A DNA stretch of 64,000 nucleotides. Source: Synchiropus splendidus (taxonomy: Eukaryota; Chordata; Actinopteri; Syngnathiformes; Callionymidae). Where the stretch lies: assembly GCF_027744825.2 (NCBI RefSeq), contig NC_071345.1:14013501-14077500 (forward strand), in the 5' to 3' direction. Shown here in pieces: positions 1 to 10,700 of this stretch (its first letter is position 1; each line of letters starts with the position of its first letter). A model generated the notes under the pieces. It was given only the letters and a program-made list of their open reading frames with translations, had not been told where the DNA came from and ran no database searches. The position numbers and the translations under genes were made by a program.

Positions 1-2077
1 CCAGGAAGATGACAAGTGAATTGCAGTAACAACGTGTGCACCCATGGACTCAGAGGCAGCATTAAAACAAGACACTTGGCCTCAAATCACAGCACCGAAC
101 TCAAGCTCTACCAAGAGGCAAACAAACAAATGCTAACTGGAGCAAACCGCAGGAGACACCAATGCTCATGGAGTTTATTGTTTTGGACGAGCAGCCGAGT
201 TCTGTTGCTGAAGACTGGAGCAGCAAATAGCAGACCAGGAGCCCAGATACTCATTCCCTGGACATGCAGTCGATGAAAAGACGAACGGTCCGTCTGGTAA
301 TATGGCAACATTCCGCTACTGAACAAGTGATGAGGGAAGTTCACAACTGTGGGTGTGATCTGTGCATTGAATAGGGAATAAAAGTCATTTATTTTATATT
401 AAACACTTTGCCAGGACAGGCAAAATGGAAAAATAAAATGAAGTGATGTAGAGCTGTTTGACAGGTGAGTTCAGTGATGAGCCTCGGGGCAGCTGACTGT
501 CGTGCAATTGTCTCATGTCTCAGGCAAAAGGAGCTTGTGTCACGCGCTCATACCACACTCCCTGTTGGCATCTGCTTTCAAATGACGCCCACAACTTGAA
601 ACACAGCTTCTAAACAACAACAAAAGCACCTTCACATTCTGATTAAATTCTTGCTGCGGTTCAAGGAAACGTATCATTGAAAGGAGCCTGTTCATTATGA
701 AATGTCTAATACACTGTAAAATCCTCCTGATGTGTGTGTGTAGAAGTCAGAGCACAGACGCATCACACATCCCTGTGTTGTGGACACGACAAGCTCACTT
801 TGAGTTTGAGTTGAGTTTTTTTGTCGTCCCTCAATCTGCCATTATCCCATCCTCACTCCCATGGTGTTCTATAGTGACGTTGGGAAAGTGGACTTTTGCT
901 CCCACACTGACAGACCAGGGCAGCCCTCAGTGCTGCAGGTTGAGGCATGGGCTATTTGCTGTTTATAAGCCCTGATGTGGCTCTCCTCCTTCAGTCGCCG
1001 GGACTGACACGCACGGCCTTGTGAGGGCCTCTGAATATAGCCACACAAGTTCTGTGTCGGACAGGTTTTTATGTCAAAATCAGAGTTTCAGTCACTGGAT
1101 GTGCAACTATTTGAACATGGTGGATGAAGTCAGTCATTGCTATGATTGCTAAACAAAATGTTAGCAGATGAAACAAACCCTTAGTTCAGAGGTCAGCTGT
1201 TTTTATTCATTCATTTTTAACATCTTTATACGAAACAGATGGGACAAAATCCTGAGACTCAGAGTAGATATTTCGAGCGCAGCCAAAACAAGACCTTATG
1301 ATTTATTTATGATTATTTTTTTAACTCATTTTCAGGCAGCCTGCAGTTTTGTTTCCTTGGGTGTGTTGAATATGCTCCTACAGTCATTGTGGAACTATGT
1401 TTGTTATCTTGGCTCAGTATGTAGTGAAAACATTTTGCTGCCAAATGCTCAGAACAACACATGCTAACAGTCATTTTCTGTTATGCAATCTGAGTCACAA
1501 AAGTTTTAAGATGTATTATTCTGAGACCCAGAGCAGGGCCACTGGGCAACATTCCGCTACTGAACAAGTGATGAGGGAAGTTCACATTGTGGGTTTGCTC
1601 TGCTCGTTGAAAGTGGAATAAAAGTAATTTATTCTATATGAAACACTTTGCCAGAACAGGGAAAAAATGAAGTTAAAAAGTGATGTAGAGCTGTGAGTTC
1701 AGTGATGAGCCTCGGGGCAGCCGACTGTCACGCAGTTGTCACATGTCTCAGGCAAATGGAGCTTGTGTCACACGTTCAAGTGTTGTGGATTTTCCTGACC
1801 ACAATAAAGATCTTGGAGAGAGAATTGTCTTCAAGAATATTTATTGACTAATCTTTGCTAAGAGAGTGAGAATACAAGTTCAGTATGAAGTTGACACTTT
1901 CACTGAGGAATTCTCAGCAAAAAAACACTTTCATCACTGGACTGGACACAACAACATTGAAGAGAACAAACCAGAATGTAGCAACAACTTTGAGCATCCG
2001 TGAGAAGCTCAGGTGGAATGTTGTCGTCCGGCGGGACGTTGTTTAGAGGAGGTGGTGGAGTGTCCCTCAGTTGACAC

Positions 2078-2293
2078 TCATTTGGCGTTGAACACGACTT
2101 TGCAGTGGGATGCGTGCACCCAAGTGGCCCTTGGGTCTTTGATCGGCCTATGTGTGACGAGCAGGACTTGGACGGGCCCCAACCAGTGCTGATGTCGCCA
2201 AGATTTGGACCAGAAGTTCCTGATCAGCAAGAAGTCACCAGGACCGATGTCGTGCAGAGGAGTGTCGGCTGACAGTGGGAGAGCGTCAGCCAC
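2078..2293 (-). pseudogene. Retroviral-type integrase C-terminal fragment
   Basis: A 71-residue open stretch has the layout of the C-terminal DNA-binding domain of retrovirus/ERV integrases: a GPGDFLLIRNFW start, a W-L-G-P-V-Q-V-L-L core and the closing motif WVHASHCK. No integrase core domain (DDE) was found upstream, so this is a remnant. The same fragment recurs at 18385-18600 with only a few substitutions. The class (gamma/epsilon-like) is suggested by the WVHASHCK-type ending but is not certain. No function is expected. Confidence 0.6.
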
Positions 2294-3364
2294 CTGCCGT
2301 ATCGATTGGCGGCCTCTGAGGTATCATTCCAATGTTGGGTGGTGCTGTGAATAAGATAAAGGTTAGAACACATGCACAAGCTCCTCCTCGTGTACACAAG
2401 CACAAGAGGGAGACATGAACTATGGCAGAGGCTGGTGAAGGAGCGAGTCTTGCCCTGTGGGGTCAGAGTGTGACCCAGGCTTGTTTTCACTGAGACAGTG
2501 CACCTGAGAGGTGAAAGGAAGACGGCACACTTTCAACTGTGCAGAGAGGAAAATAGAAGGATCATCACGCTCAGGTTCCCCATCAGACACCTGCATACAC
2601 ATCTTAACAAAAGGACCCAAAGCCTTCAGAGATTCAGACTTTGGCTTGGAAATGGACCGATGAGGTGCAGCATACAGGGAGGTGAAGACAGGAAGTTGTT
2701 CAGGAGTCAACATGCATTGCTGCAGTGCACCGGTGCTCATCAAAGAAGAGGTCAGTCAAACACATGGCGTCATTGAGATCCTTGTAAAAGTCAGTTCCCT
2801 CCTGTCTGTCAGGTCCAGAGGTCACATGTGCAGCACAGTGCAGTCTGTCAGGAGTCACATTAACCGGAGGTGTACATTGAAACTGAAGACAGTTTAGACT
2901 CCCATCTAAATTTTGACGACTAACCGTTGTAACAATGGATGGTACTGGTATGTGTAAATGACGTTGCGTGTGTTGTTCCTGGGGGGACACTTTTGTAAGT
3001 GACGCAGGTGAAGCAGCAAGAGTGTGGACGTGTGTTGAGCGAAATAAAAGACCTCTCGATTGAGGTACAAAACACCTCGTATGGTCCATTCTGTAAGAAG
3101 GAACCAAAGGTAGAATGAAACAACGGTTAACCCAGTTGGTGTTGATGTTAAGACGGTCCCACACTTTATCTTCAAATCCTTCCCAGAAGATTTACCGCAC
3201 CCTGTGGGGACATCAAAAACAAATGTTTCAAATCAACGTTTCCCTCTGGAGATTCCCAAATGAACCTCAATGGTGCAGAAAACCTAACACTACATTTCTG
3301 CTGGAACTCATCCTGTACGTCGAACGCCCGCTTGGTTTTGTTTTTACTTCACATGTCCTAATTA

Positions 3365-3412
3365 CAGAGTCGCGCCAGAGTCGACCATGACATTGATCCT
3401 CACACCGTTGAC
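3365..3412 (-). pseudogene. Retropepsin active-site fragment
   Basis: The minus strand reads VNGVRINVMVDSGATL followed at once by a TAA stop. The DSGA motif preceded by hydrophobic residues is the catalytic aspartate loop of retroviral/LTR-retrotransposon proteases. Only the first part of the domain is left. It lies upstream, in the minus sense, of the integrase fragment, as expected for protease before integrase in pol, but the reverse transcriptase between them is missing. Copy 2 of the repeat lacks this part. Confidence 0.5.
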
Positions 3413-4231
3413 CTTGGAGGTGATCATTGGCAGGTGAGGACAGGTGTGGCGCCATCTTGTGGTGATTGTTGCTGTTGCTCTGCCCTTGATCTGGTCACCA
3501 CTTGTGCAGGGACGTCTTGTTGGGGAGGGGGAGGAGCAGGTCCTTGAGTGGGGGTTGGACAGCAATGGATGGAGCGATTGGCAATGGACCCGGAACCTGG
3601 TGTCTTTTGTGTGGCAGAGGCACCCAGTCGTCGTCTCTCTGACGTGTGATTTCACACCTTTCCTGCTTTTGTTCTGTTTTAATTTGTTTCGCCACTCTAC
3701 ACTGGGCTTCTTCCAGCCACACTTTTCTGGTGTTTTTCTCTCACACGCTCCATTTCAATTGTCATTTTCTCTTCTCATTTCTCATTCAGTCAGTGTCTCA
3801 ACATTCACAATTCATCACGGTCGTGGGAAACCCAAGATGATTCACCCACTCATTCACACTCCGAACATTCATCCCTGTATTTGTCTTTAATAATTTTCAT
3901 GCAAGGAGATGTTCACTTTGGCTCCTCCTTTTTATTCTTCTTGTTACTCATTCGTCTTCTCAGTTCTTTCTTTACTTTTTCAATTAAAAAAACTCCTTGT
4001 TTTCAACCACCAAACGTAGGTCAATCATGTGTTTACACTAAATCCCCGACTCAGATTTTTTTCTGTGTCGTGTTCAGAGTCATTTTCTGTGTTGCAATCT
4101 GAGTCACAAATTTCCTGAGACTCAGAGTTGGGCTGCCGCTTTTTCTGGCCTCTCTATTTAGTCGAAGATGTTGAAGCCAGTCGTCAAAGTTGTTGCGCTG
4201 CTGTTGTCTCCAGGACAAGTCGAGGTTTTGG

Positions 4232-4400
4232 AACCATAACTCCTCCTACCTGCCAACTGTGCAGTAGTTCCGTGGTGGGTGGGCTCCTCTATATAAAAAG
4301 AAAAAGAACAAAGGAAGTCGTCGCCTGGGGTGCACAAAGTTAAACTGAATGGAAAAAAAAGTTTTCTTTCAACACCTCTTGGAAAAACAAGATGAAAAAA
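4232..4400 (+). repeat. Direct repeat with TATA-like motif, copy A
   Basis: A block of about 170 bases resembles 7543-7715 in the same orientation. Shared words include CTCCTCCTACCTGCCAACTG, GTGGGTGG, a TATATAAAAAG or TATAAAAG motif, and CAACnnCTCTTGGA. It looks like a duplicated promoter-like segment, but no open reading frame follows either copy. Confidence 0.45.
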
Positions 4401-5109
4401 AAACAACATATTGTTAACTAAAACAGATGAAAGACCTTTGGATGTTTGTTAAGTTTGAGCTTCAGACTTCCTCAAACTCATGACGCAAGAAGAAGCCTAA
4501 AGTTAGAAGACAGTTGAAGAAAATTTGGGGGAGTCTGCTTTACTTCTTGGAGACAAGTTTTCAAAGAAAGGTCTCTTAGCTTATATTGTCCTCCTGCTCC
4601 AGCATGGATGTCAATAAACACTGTTCATTTGAAATTCCAAAGAGTTTCAGAAATTAATTATTGACATTTATAGTTTCTGTTTGCTACAAACCAGGATGTC
4701 GACCGCCAAATCATGAACACTGTGGTCGTCATGCTTTGCAATACGGACATGTGTGGAGTTTTTAGTTTTCTTTGAGTGTTGGTATTGAATTTTGGAATCT
4801 TGCTGGCTGAGTTGGAGGCTATTATCCACACACATATGTTTTAATGGTGAAAGCCTCATCCTCCATTCATTGTCTGCGCCACACTCCCTCTCACCTCAGT
4901 GGGCAGCGCAGGGATTAAAAGCCTTGGTCTCCGGTCTGAATTCTGAAAACCATGTTGAGAATAGCATCACGGAATGTAAAGCCAGGGGAACAAATCATTT
5001 GAGGTTGACTGCATTTATTTGCTTTGATTAAACACCCATCACCAAAATAAATCACGACAAAGACAAATGTCTAAACCCTGTCATTCAATCCCGCACCAGA
5101 AAATCCACA

Positions 5110-5115
5110 TTTATT
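5110..5115 (-). terminator. Poly(A) signal AATAAA of the 3' terminal meprin-like exon
   Basis: AATAAA on the minus strand lies 28 bases after the TGA (5143-5145) of the proposed last exon of the meprin-like gene. Its position supports this being a genuine 3' end. Confidence 0.45.
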
Positions 5116-5494
5116 TGGGAGAGCATGAGCTGGTGGTTCCACTCAGGCGATCCAGAGCAGCACTGCTGACAGGAGGATGAGGATGGGCGACGACATCATC
5201 GCAGGAGAGAAACAAAAAATGCTCCTGTGAAAAAGAAGAAAAACAACCCAAAGTACTTGAAGTGTTCATGGCAGCAAAGCATCCGTGCTGTGCTCGATAC
5301 AGTCTGATCTGAGTCCATTTATGTGGCACAGGGGCCTTCGAAGATATTTTACGTTTATTGGCTTGAGATTAAATAGCAGCGTAGAGCGCAGCAAAAACTA
5401 GCATGATGACATCATGACCAAGTCCATGTGATGGACAGAGGAAAGAAGCAAATGAAAAGAAAAAAGACATTTCTGTGAGTGGAACACCTTTTAC

Positions 5495-5527
5495 CTGTCA
5501 TCCAATGTTTCATGGGTCCTGGGTCTC
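5495..5527 (-). other. Candidate 33-base exon of the meprin-like gene, copy 1
   Basis: AG and GT sites flank 33 bases in phase 2 to phase 2, reading RPRTHETLDD. The phase matches the end of the linker exon at 7940 and the start of the terminal exon at 5224. A near copy lies at 7079-7111, with the same length and phase. The surrounding sequence (about 5440-5530 and 7010-7110) is duplicated as well. Expression is not shown. Confidence 0.4.
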
Positions 5528-5620
5528 CTAAAAGACAAAAAAATAAAATTCAATGAATATTTCCTGACACTGTTTATTTTCTCTGGATAAAGAAAGCTAC
5601 TGTTTGGACGATTGTTTATA

Positions 5621-6707
5621 CCGTATTTTCCGGACTATAAGCCACTTCTTTTTTCTTGCAGTCTGAACCATTGCGGCTTATACAACAACGCTACTAATAT
5701 ATGGATTTTTACTGGGGATGGTCCAATCGATCGGCCACCGATTATGAAAGGCTGACCTCGGCGTGATCGGTGAATGCCGATCTCTGCCTGTCATTGCCGA
5801 TCACATGACAGTTGGCGCTCTGATGAAGCACCGCCCGCGGTTTGTGAAGCGTCTGCTCCTTCTTCCCTCCCTGCCGACTCGCCGCTCGCTTGGCAACAGC
5901 ATGTCTACTGTGGAGTTTTTATTCAGTCTGTCATGTCAAGTTTGCATCCTGCAGCACATGCACATTAAAAGGCGTCAACGCCACAAATTACATACAATAT
6001 TTAAAACACCAGCACTTGACAGAGGACAGAGAGTTTTCTGTGCTCATGAAACTGCAGGAACCAGCGGTCACTCGCAGACACATACGGAATGCTAAGCATA
6101 TTGCCCAAGAAATAATCATTAATTTCACCGAGCCAGATGACCAGCCGTTTTCAGGTGTCGCTTTTAGACGGAACTGACCGAATCCGCTGCTGTTTTGTGT
6201 GTCAGAGGCAGCATTCTTTGGCCACCTGAATCAGACACGTTTGCAAACGTCCAGAGTGGGAAGTTTCACAAAAGAGGTTGAAGACAGCTGCTTATGTTGC
6301 TGGCAAAATTATTGAGCCTCATCACATCAAACCGATGACATCCGGGTGTTTTATTTACCTTTAAAGCGCTTAAAATGCGCTGTTTCCACCCACGTGTCAG
6401 AGACGATCGACTGGAGGGTGAAAACAGCGCATTTTGAACACTTTAAATGTAAGTAAAATGACAGTTCATGATTCAACTTTAGAAGATTTCCCAGATTGTT
6501 TCATGAGTCAGTCTCGATGCTGGACCCTATTTTCAAATCTAGAACTAGAGGAGAAGTCATGCATTTTCTGCAGCGCAGACAGCACCAGTGCATCCACGGC
6601 TTATGGGACGCTGCGGCTTATGTAAGAAAAAGATCTATTTTCCTTCATAAACTTTGTGGGTGCGGCTAATATTGCGGTGCGCGCCATAAAGTTCCAGAAA
6701 ATACGGG
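5621..6707. mobile_element. hAT-like DNA transposon with terminal inverted repeats
   Basis: Starts CCGTATTTTCCGGACTATAA and ends with the imperfect inverse (CCAGAAAATACGGG), flanked by ATA-like bases. Inside, 5719-6300 seems to be a separate insertion or internal region with a transposase fragment; 6301-6650 matches 30560-30870. The element sits within the 3' part of the decayed meprin-like gene, between the duplicated short exons. Family name is inferred from termini and the BED-like fragment. Confidence 0.55.
5890..6177 (+). pseudogene. hAT transposase N-terminal fragment
   Basis: The 95-residue open frame has the words NATNYIQYLKHQH and AQEIIINFTEPDDQPFSG. These resemble the end of the BED zinc finger and the following helix of hAT transposases (N-L-x-x-H-L-x-x-H, then I-x-x-F-I-x-x-D-D-Q-P-F). 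The catalytic core is absent and the frame stops soon after, so this is a non-autonomous remnant. Confidence 0.45.
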
Positions 6708-6859
6708 ATATGGTTTCTTTTTTATTATATTTATTTATTTTTAAGTCAACTGCAATTATCTAATTAGTAAGAACTATTTGTGTATAACTCAATAAAACAA
6801 ACAAAATAAAAAATAAATAAAATAAACCAAGGCAGAACATGTTCTTCAGTTATGGTGTG

Positions 6860-6990
6860 GGTTGTTTCCACACAAGTTCTGTGTCTGACAGCTTTTTCTA
6901 TCCAACTGAGCGTTTCACTCGCTGGATCAGCAACTTTTGGAAAATGGAGAATAAAGTCAGTCAGTCATTGTTGTTCATGCTATTCCAGGT
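6860..6990 (+). repeat. Fragment related to the retrovirus-like repeat
   Basis: Shares ACACAAGTTCTGTGTC, GACAG, TTTCA, CTGGAT and AAGTCAGTCA in order with 1047-1150 and 17360-17460. It is more diverged than those copies, so it is probably an older insertion of the same family. Confidence 0.45.
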
Positions 6991-7078
6991 TTTTTGCAAA
7001 GTTATGTAAGTTACAGAGGGAAGAAGCAAATGAAAAGAAGAAAATGAAACAGTTGTGACGGAGCACTGCTCACTGTAC

Positions 7079-7111
7079 CTGTCATCCAATGTTTTATGGA
7101 TCATGGGTGAC
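7079..7111 (-). other. Candidate 33-base exon of the meprin-like gene, copy 2
   Basis: Reads SPMIHKTLDD between AG and GT splice sites, phase 2 to 2, the same length as the copy at 5495-5527. The two copies lie on either side of the hAT-like insertion at 5621-6707. Confidence 0.4.
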
Positions 7112-7542
7112 CTTAAAGAAAAAAAAAGAAACCACTCAGACTCAGTGCTGAGTACTTTTTTCCGTCCATCTGTCCGTCCATCATCTTTTGAAAAAAGGCA
7201 TGGAAATTCAGGATGAACTAGTTTATGTAGGACTAATAAAATAAAACATGACTTCAGAAGTGGCTGCAGGGTGAACAGTGTCATGCGCCCACCAAACCAA
7301 GATCGCACTATACAGTCGTCCTCGCCATCTGATAAATGAATGGCTGTATAAATAAAAAGTCAATTCAGTCGATGAGGTAGAAATAGTTCATCAACGTTCT
7401 GCTGTTGTTTCTAGGACCGTTTGCACTGGAGATGAATCAAACATCGTGAGGTGGCGTGCGCAAGGTGTGAAGGACAGACGGAAGAAACAGACAAGTATAT
7501 TCCAAGCAGTTATTATGGTGATGCCCAATCTTCCCGACTGTT

Positions 7543-7715
7543 ACTCCTCCTACCTGCCAACTGTAGCTCCATCGCTCATGGTGGGTGGGGGCCTTTGAAA
7601 AATAGAAGGAAAATATAAAAGTCACCGTCTGGGGCTGACAGAGTCAAACTGCCGAAACATTTACACACAATGTATGGAAAACAGTGAGGAAGATTCATTT
7701 CAACGTCTCTTGGAT
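7543..7715 (+). repeat. Direct repeat with TATA-like motif, copy B
   Basis: Partner of 4232-4400. It contains TATAAAAG and shares the CTCCTCCTACCTGCCAACTG start and the CAACGTCTCTTGGA end. It lies in the intron after the linker exon of the meprin-like gene. Confidence 0.4.
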
Positions 7716-10700
7716 CAACAGAAGTCCTCCTCAGTCCTGTGATCTAATTGGTCAGGGAGGAAACTGGACTGAGCTCAACGAAAAACAGTTCCAGGCAGAG
7801 CGCATTTCTGTTGTGAACTCACTGTTCAGATTTGACGTATTTTTACGCAGAAGTGGAAAACAACCTTGTGCTTATTAAATATATATCAACAAAACATTGT
7901 TAATTGCTCGACTTTGCTGCTGCACACAAAATGTGTTACCTTTGGTCAGTTGTTGGGTGAGCTGTCGCTGGCTGAGCTGTTGCCGGCTCTCTGCGGAGGG
8001 AAAAATTGATTCAAAGTATCAATCTGTGGTCGCACTTCTGATCGTACTTAGTTTCAGTTCAGGAAGATAAATGTTGTAACTGCAGGGTGAAGTCAGGAAA
8101 CTGTACCGTGTCGTGCATGAGTCATTTCTTTGGTTTTTTGGTGTGAGCTTCACTGCCGTTGGTCCAAGTTTGGCCTTGGGAAGTGAACTTCCATTGATCA
8201 GAGGGGTGATATCTAGGAACAGACCAGTTTTGCTGGGTTAGATATCCAGAGTCCAAAGGTTCTCATGTCATTTTCAGCAGACGGTGACGCTGCCTTACCT
8301 TGGAAGTAAGGCAAAAACAGCACTTTCTCCTTTAAGAAAGTTGAGGGACTTCATCTCAGAGGAATGTAGTAATATTAATGTTTCCAGGGGGTTGGCAAAG
8401 ACTTCTTCAGTGTCATTGGTCTCAATTTTTCTCCCAAACTTCCGAGGATTGTCCCAATGACCTGAATCTGTTTATTCAAAATAGGTTTCACTTTTCATTA
8501 AAAAAAAACACTCTATAGAGCCCATGTCCACCAGGGGAAAAAAAGGTTCCGCTTGCTAAGCACAGCCTTTTTTCTATTTCCTGGCAGGAACGGGCTTCCT
8601 AAGATCTTAAATTCACAATCACCTGTAGTGGTGAGGCTATATTGCCTCGACATGTGGTGCTGGATGTTGGGAGTCTGATCCACCACTTGCACTGTCACTT
8701 GTCTGTTCAGACATGGCCACGTCAGCTCATCATCATTCTGGCCAGACAGCAGTTGCACTTGCAATCCAAAAAAAAATTGATTCAATTCCACAGCGAAACG
8801 ATATGCGTAGCCACCACTGGAGTAGTGCCGCGGGCTGTACATGTATGTGTCGAAAGGACTTGTGGTCAAGACGTGCTCAAAATCATCAATCTGCATGGTC
8901 ACATCAGGACATTGTATTTCTGACAGATTAATGTCATCGATGGAGATGCCACCAGAGGAGCTTCCATTTCCTTTTTGAACTTCAAACTCCACCTGGAATT
9001 CACTCTGAGCATCCAGGGAAACATGGTGGATCCTCCAGTGGGACGTTGGTGGTCCTTGGATGAGAGAATGGAAAGTGAAGTTCTCACTGATGCCAAGTGA
9101 AAGTAGCAGGATATGAGGTGGTGAATCATGTAAAACAGCTCAGGGGGTGGATTCCTGTGTGAAGGTCACCCTGAATTCTCAATGTAGACTGTGAACCAGG
9201 ACCTGATAAAATCAGAGGGTCAGCTGCTCACCAGTGACTTGTCCCATGAGACGTGCTGTATTGGTTTCATTGTTGAACTCCCTGATCCAGATGTTCAGCT
9301 GGTCGTCCGCGCTCCCATTGTGGAAGTAGTAGAACTGCAGACACTGAAGGTGACCCTGTCTCTTGGGCTTCATTCTGGGGGTCTCCAGCCAGGCAGAGTC
9401 GCCTGCTTCACCAGCCGCCGTGCTTACATGCATGAAGTGACCTGCGCCACAGCCAAGTGTCCGAATATGGAACTTCATCTCGGTCATGTTGGAAAACTTG
9501 GAGAGTAAAAGGCGCTCACCTTCCTGTGGAGGTTCAGGTGTAAATCCTGCGGGGAAAAATACAATCCTGCTTTAGAGCAACGTTAATGATGCTGGAAAAG
9601 ACCAGGAGGAAAATGTGCCAGCATTGTGTTTAGAAACATACCTTCCTCTGCTGTGACACTGGGAAGACTGGTGTGGTCAGAGCTCGGCCCACCTTCAGCA
9701 CGTGTGACCCTTTCCCATTTGGTGCTCCCACCTGAGCAGTTTGTCATGTGACACATGGCTCCGTCGGAAAAATCACAATACAGCTGAAAGGCAACGCTTT
9801 CGTCTGCAGTGGTGCGTGGAACAAAGTCAAGCAGATCAAAGGTTTGGCCACAGTTTTCAGAATGTTTCATTGTGTTTCAATGTTTCACGATAAAACACTT
9901 GGATTGACGGATCCTCAAAGAAGGGCGGGGCGTCAGGGCCAGCAAGGCCTTCTCTGCTGTAATATCTATTCTCCACTGAATATGTCCTTCATATTTATGT
10001 CGTAGTTCATCTCAGTGTGTGTTTCGAGGTTAGAGTTTTTGTCCAATCAGAATTCAGCGAGCTTGTGTCGCCAGCTTGTATGAAGTCAGTCGAGGCCTTG
10101 AGAATCAACAGTGCAGGCGTCTGTGCACTCTGAGTGAACAGGCACCTGCAGGTGATGGATCGTTGCCACAGGCAATCAGATCATGAGTTGGGGACAGCAG
10201 GGCCTTCTGGCTTCGTTGAACATGACTCGTACGCATCCTGTGATTGGATACTCATGGGACACCGTCATTTCCAGATTCACCGCTGCTTTTTTCTCGCTCT
10301 CTGAACCCTGTGGCTGAAACATTCATGGTTCTTTTATGGGCAAACAAGCCTCAGACCAGTGAGACCTCAGGTGTTTCGTGACATTCCAGCGCTTGTTGTT
10401 GGCCCCTGCATCTTCAGCCACACTGGCTTGGTCACCCAGGCCGAGAGAAGGTTTGTTCACCACTCCTGATCGAGTGAAGAACCCAGGCTGCTCTCAAAAG
10501 AATCACAGTATATAATAATCCAGAGAATTCTAAATACTTCACTGGCATTAACTAATGTAACGGAATTGATTACGAAATACTGTGTGGGGATGAATTCTGT
10601 AATCTGTCATGGAATACATTTTAAAAATGACCCTCCCAACACTTGTGTCCTTTGAGTTTATGCAATGAGCTTAGTGGAACAGCAGGTGGCAGTAGCGTGG

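Larger units (their letters stand above)
1..3570 (-). mobile_element. Retrovirus-like repeat, copy 1 (left end outside window)
   Basis: Bases 1-2859 are nearly identical to 16279-19163, apart from an indel of about 40 bases near 710. Homology stops at 2859, then a short block (about 3474-3568) matches 19859-19950, so the two copies are mosaics. The minus strand carries an integrase C-terminal fragment (2078-2293) and the start of an aspartic protease (3365-3412). No reverse transcriptase was recognised between them, so the copy is internally deleted. A segment at 304-530 recurs at about 1543-1790 inside the unit and may be LTR-derived. The stretch 2420-3164 is partly open on the minus strand but I do not recognise its product. 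Orientation is taken from the pol fragments. Confidence 0.6.

Noticed and set aside
9191..9508. 105-residue plus frame almost identical to a minus frame at 61157-61474
   Set aside because: Antisense of the MAM exon in both meprin-like genes. Its conservation comes from the sense strand.
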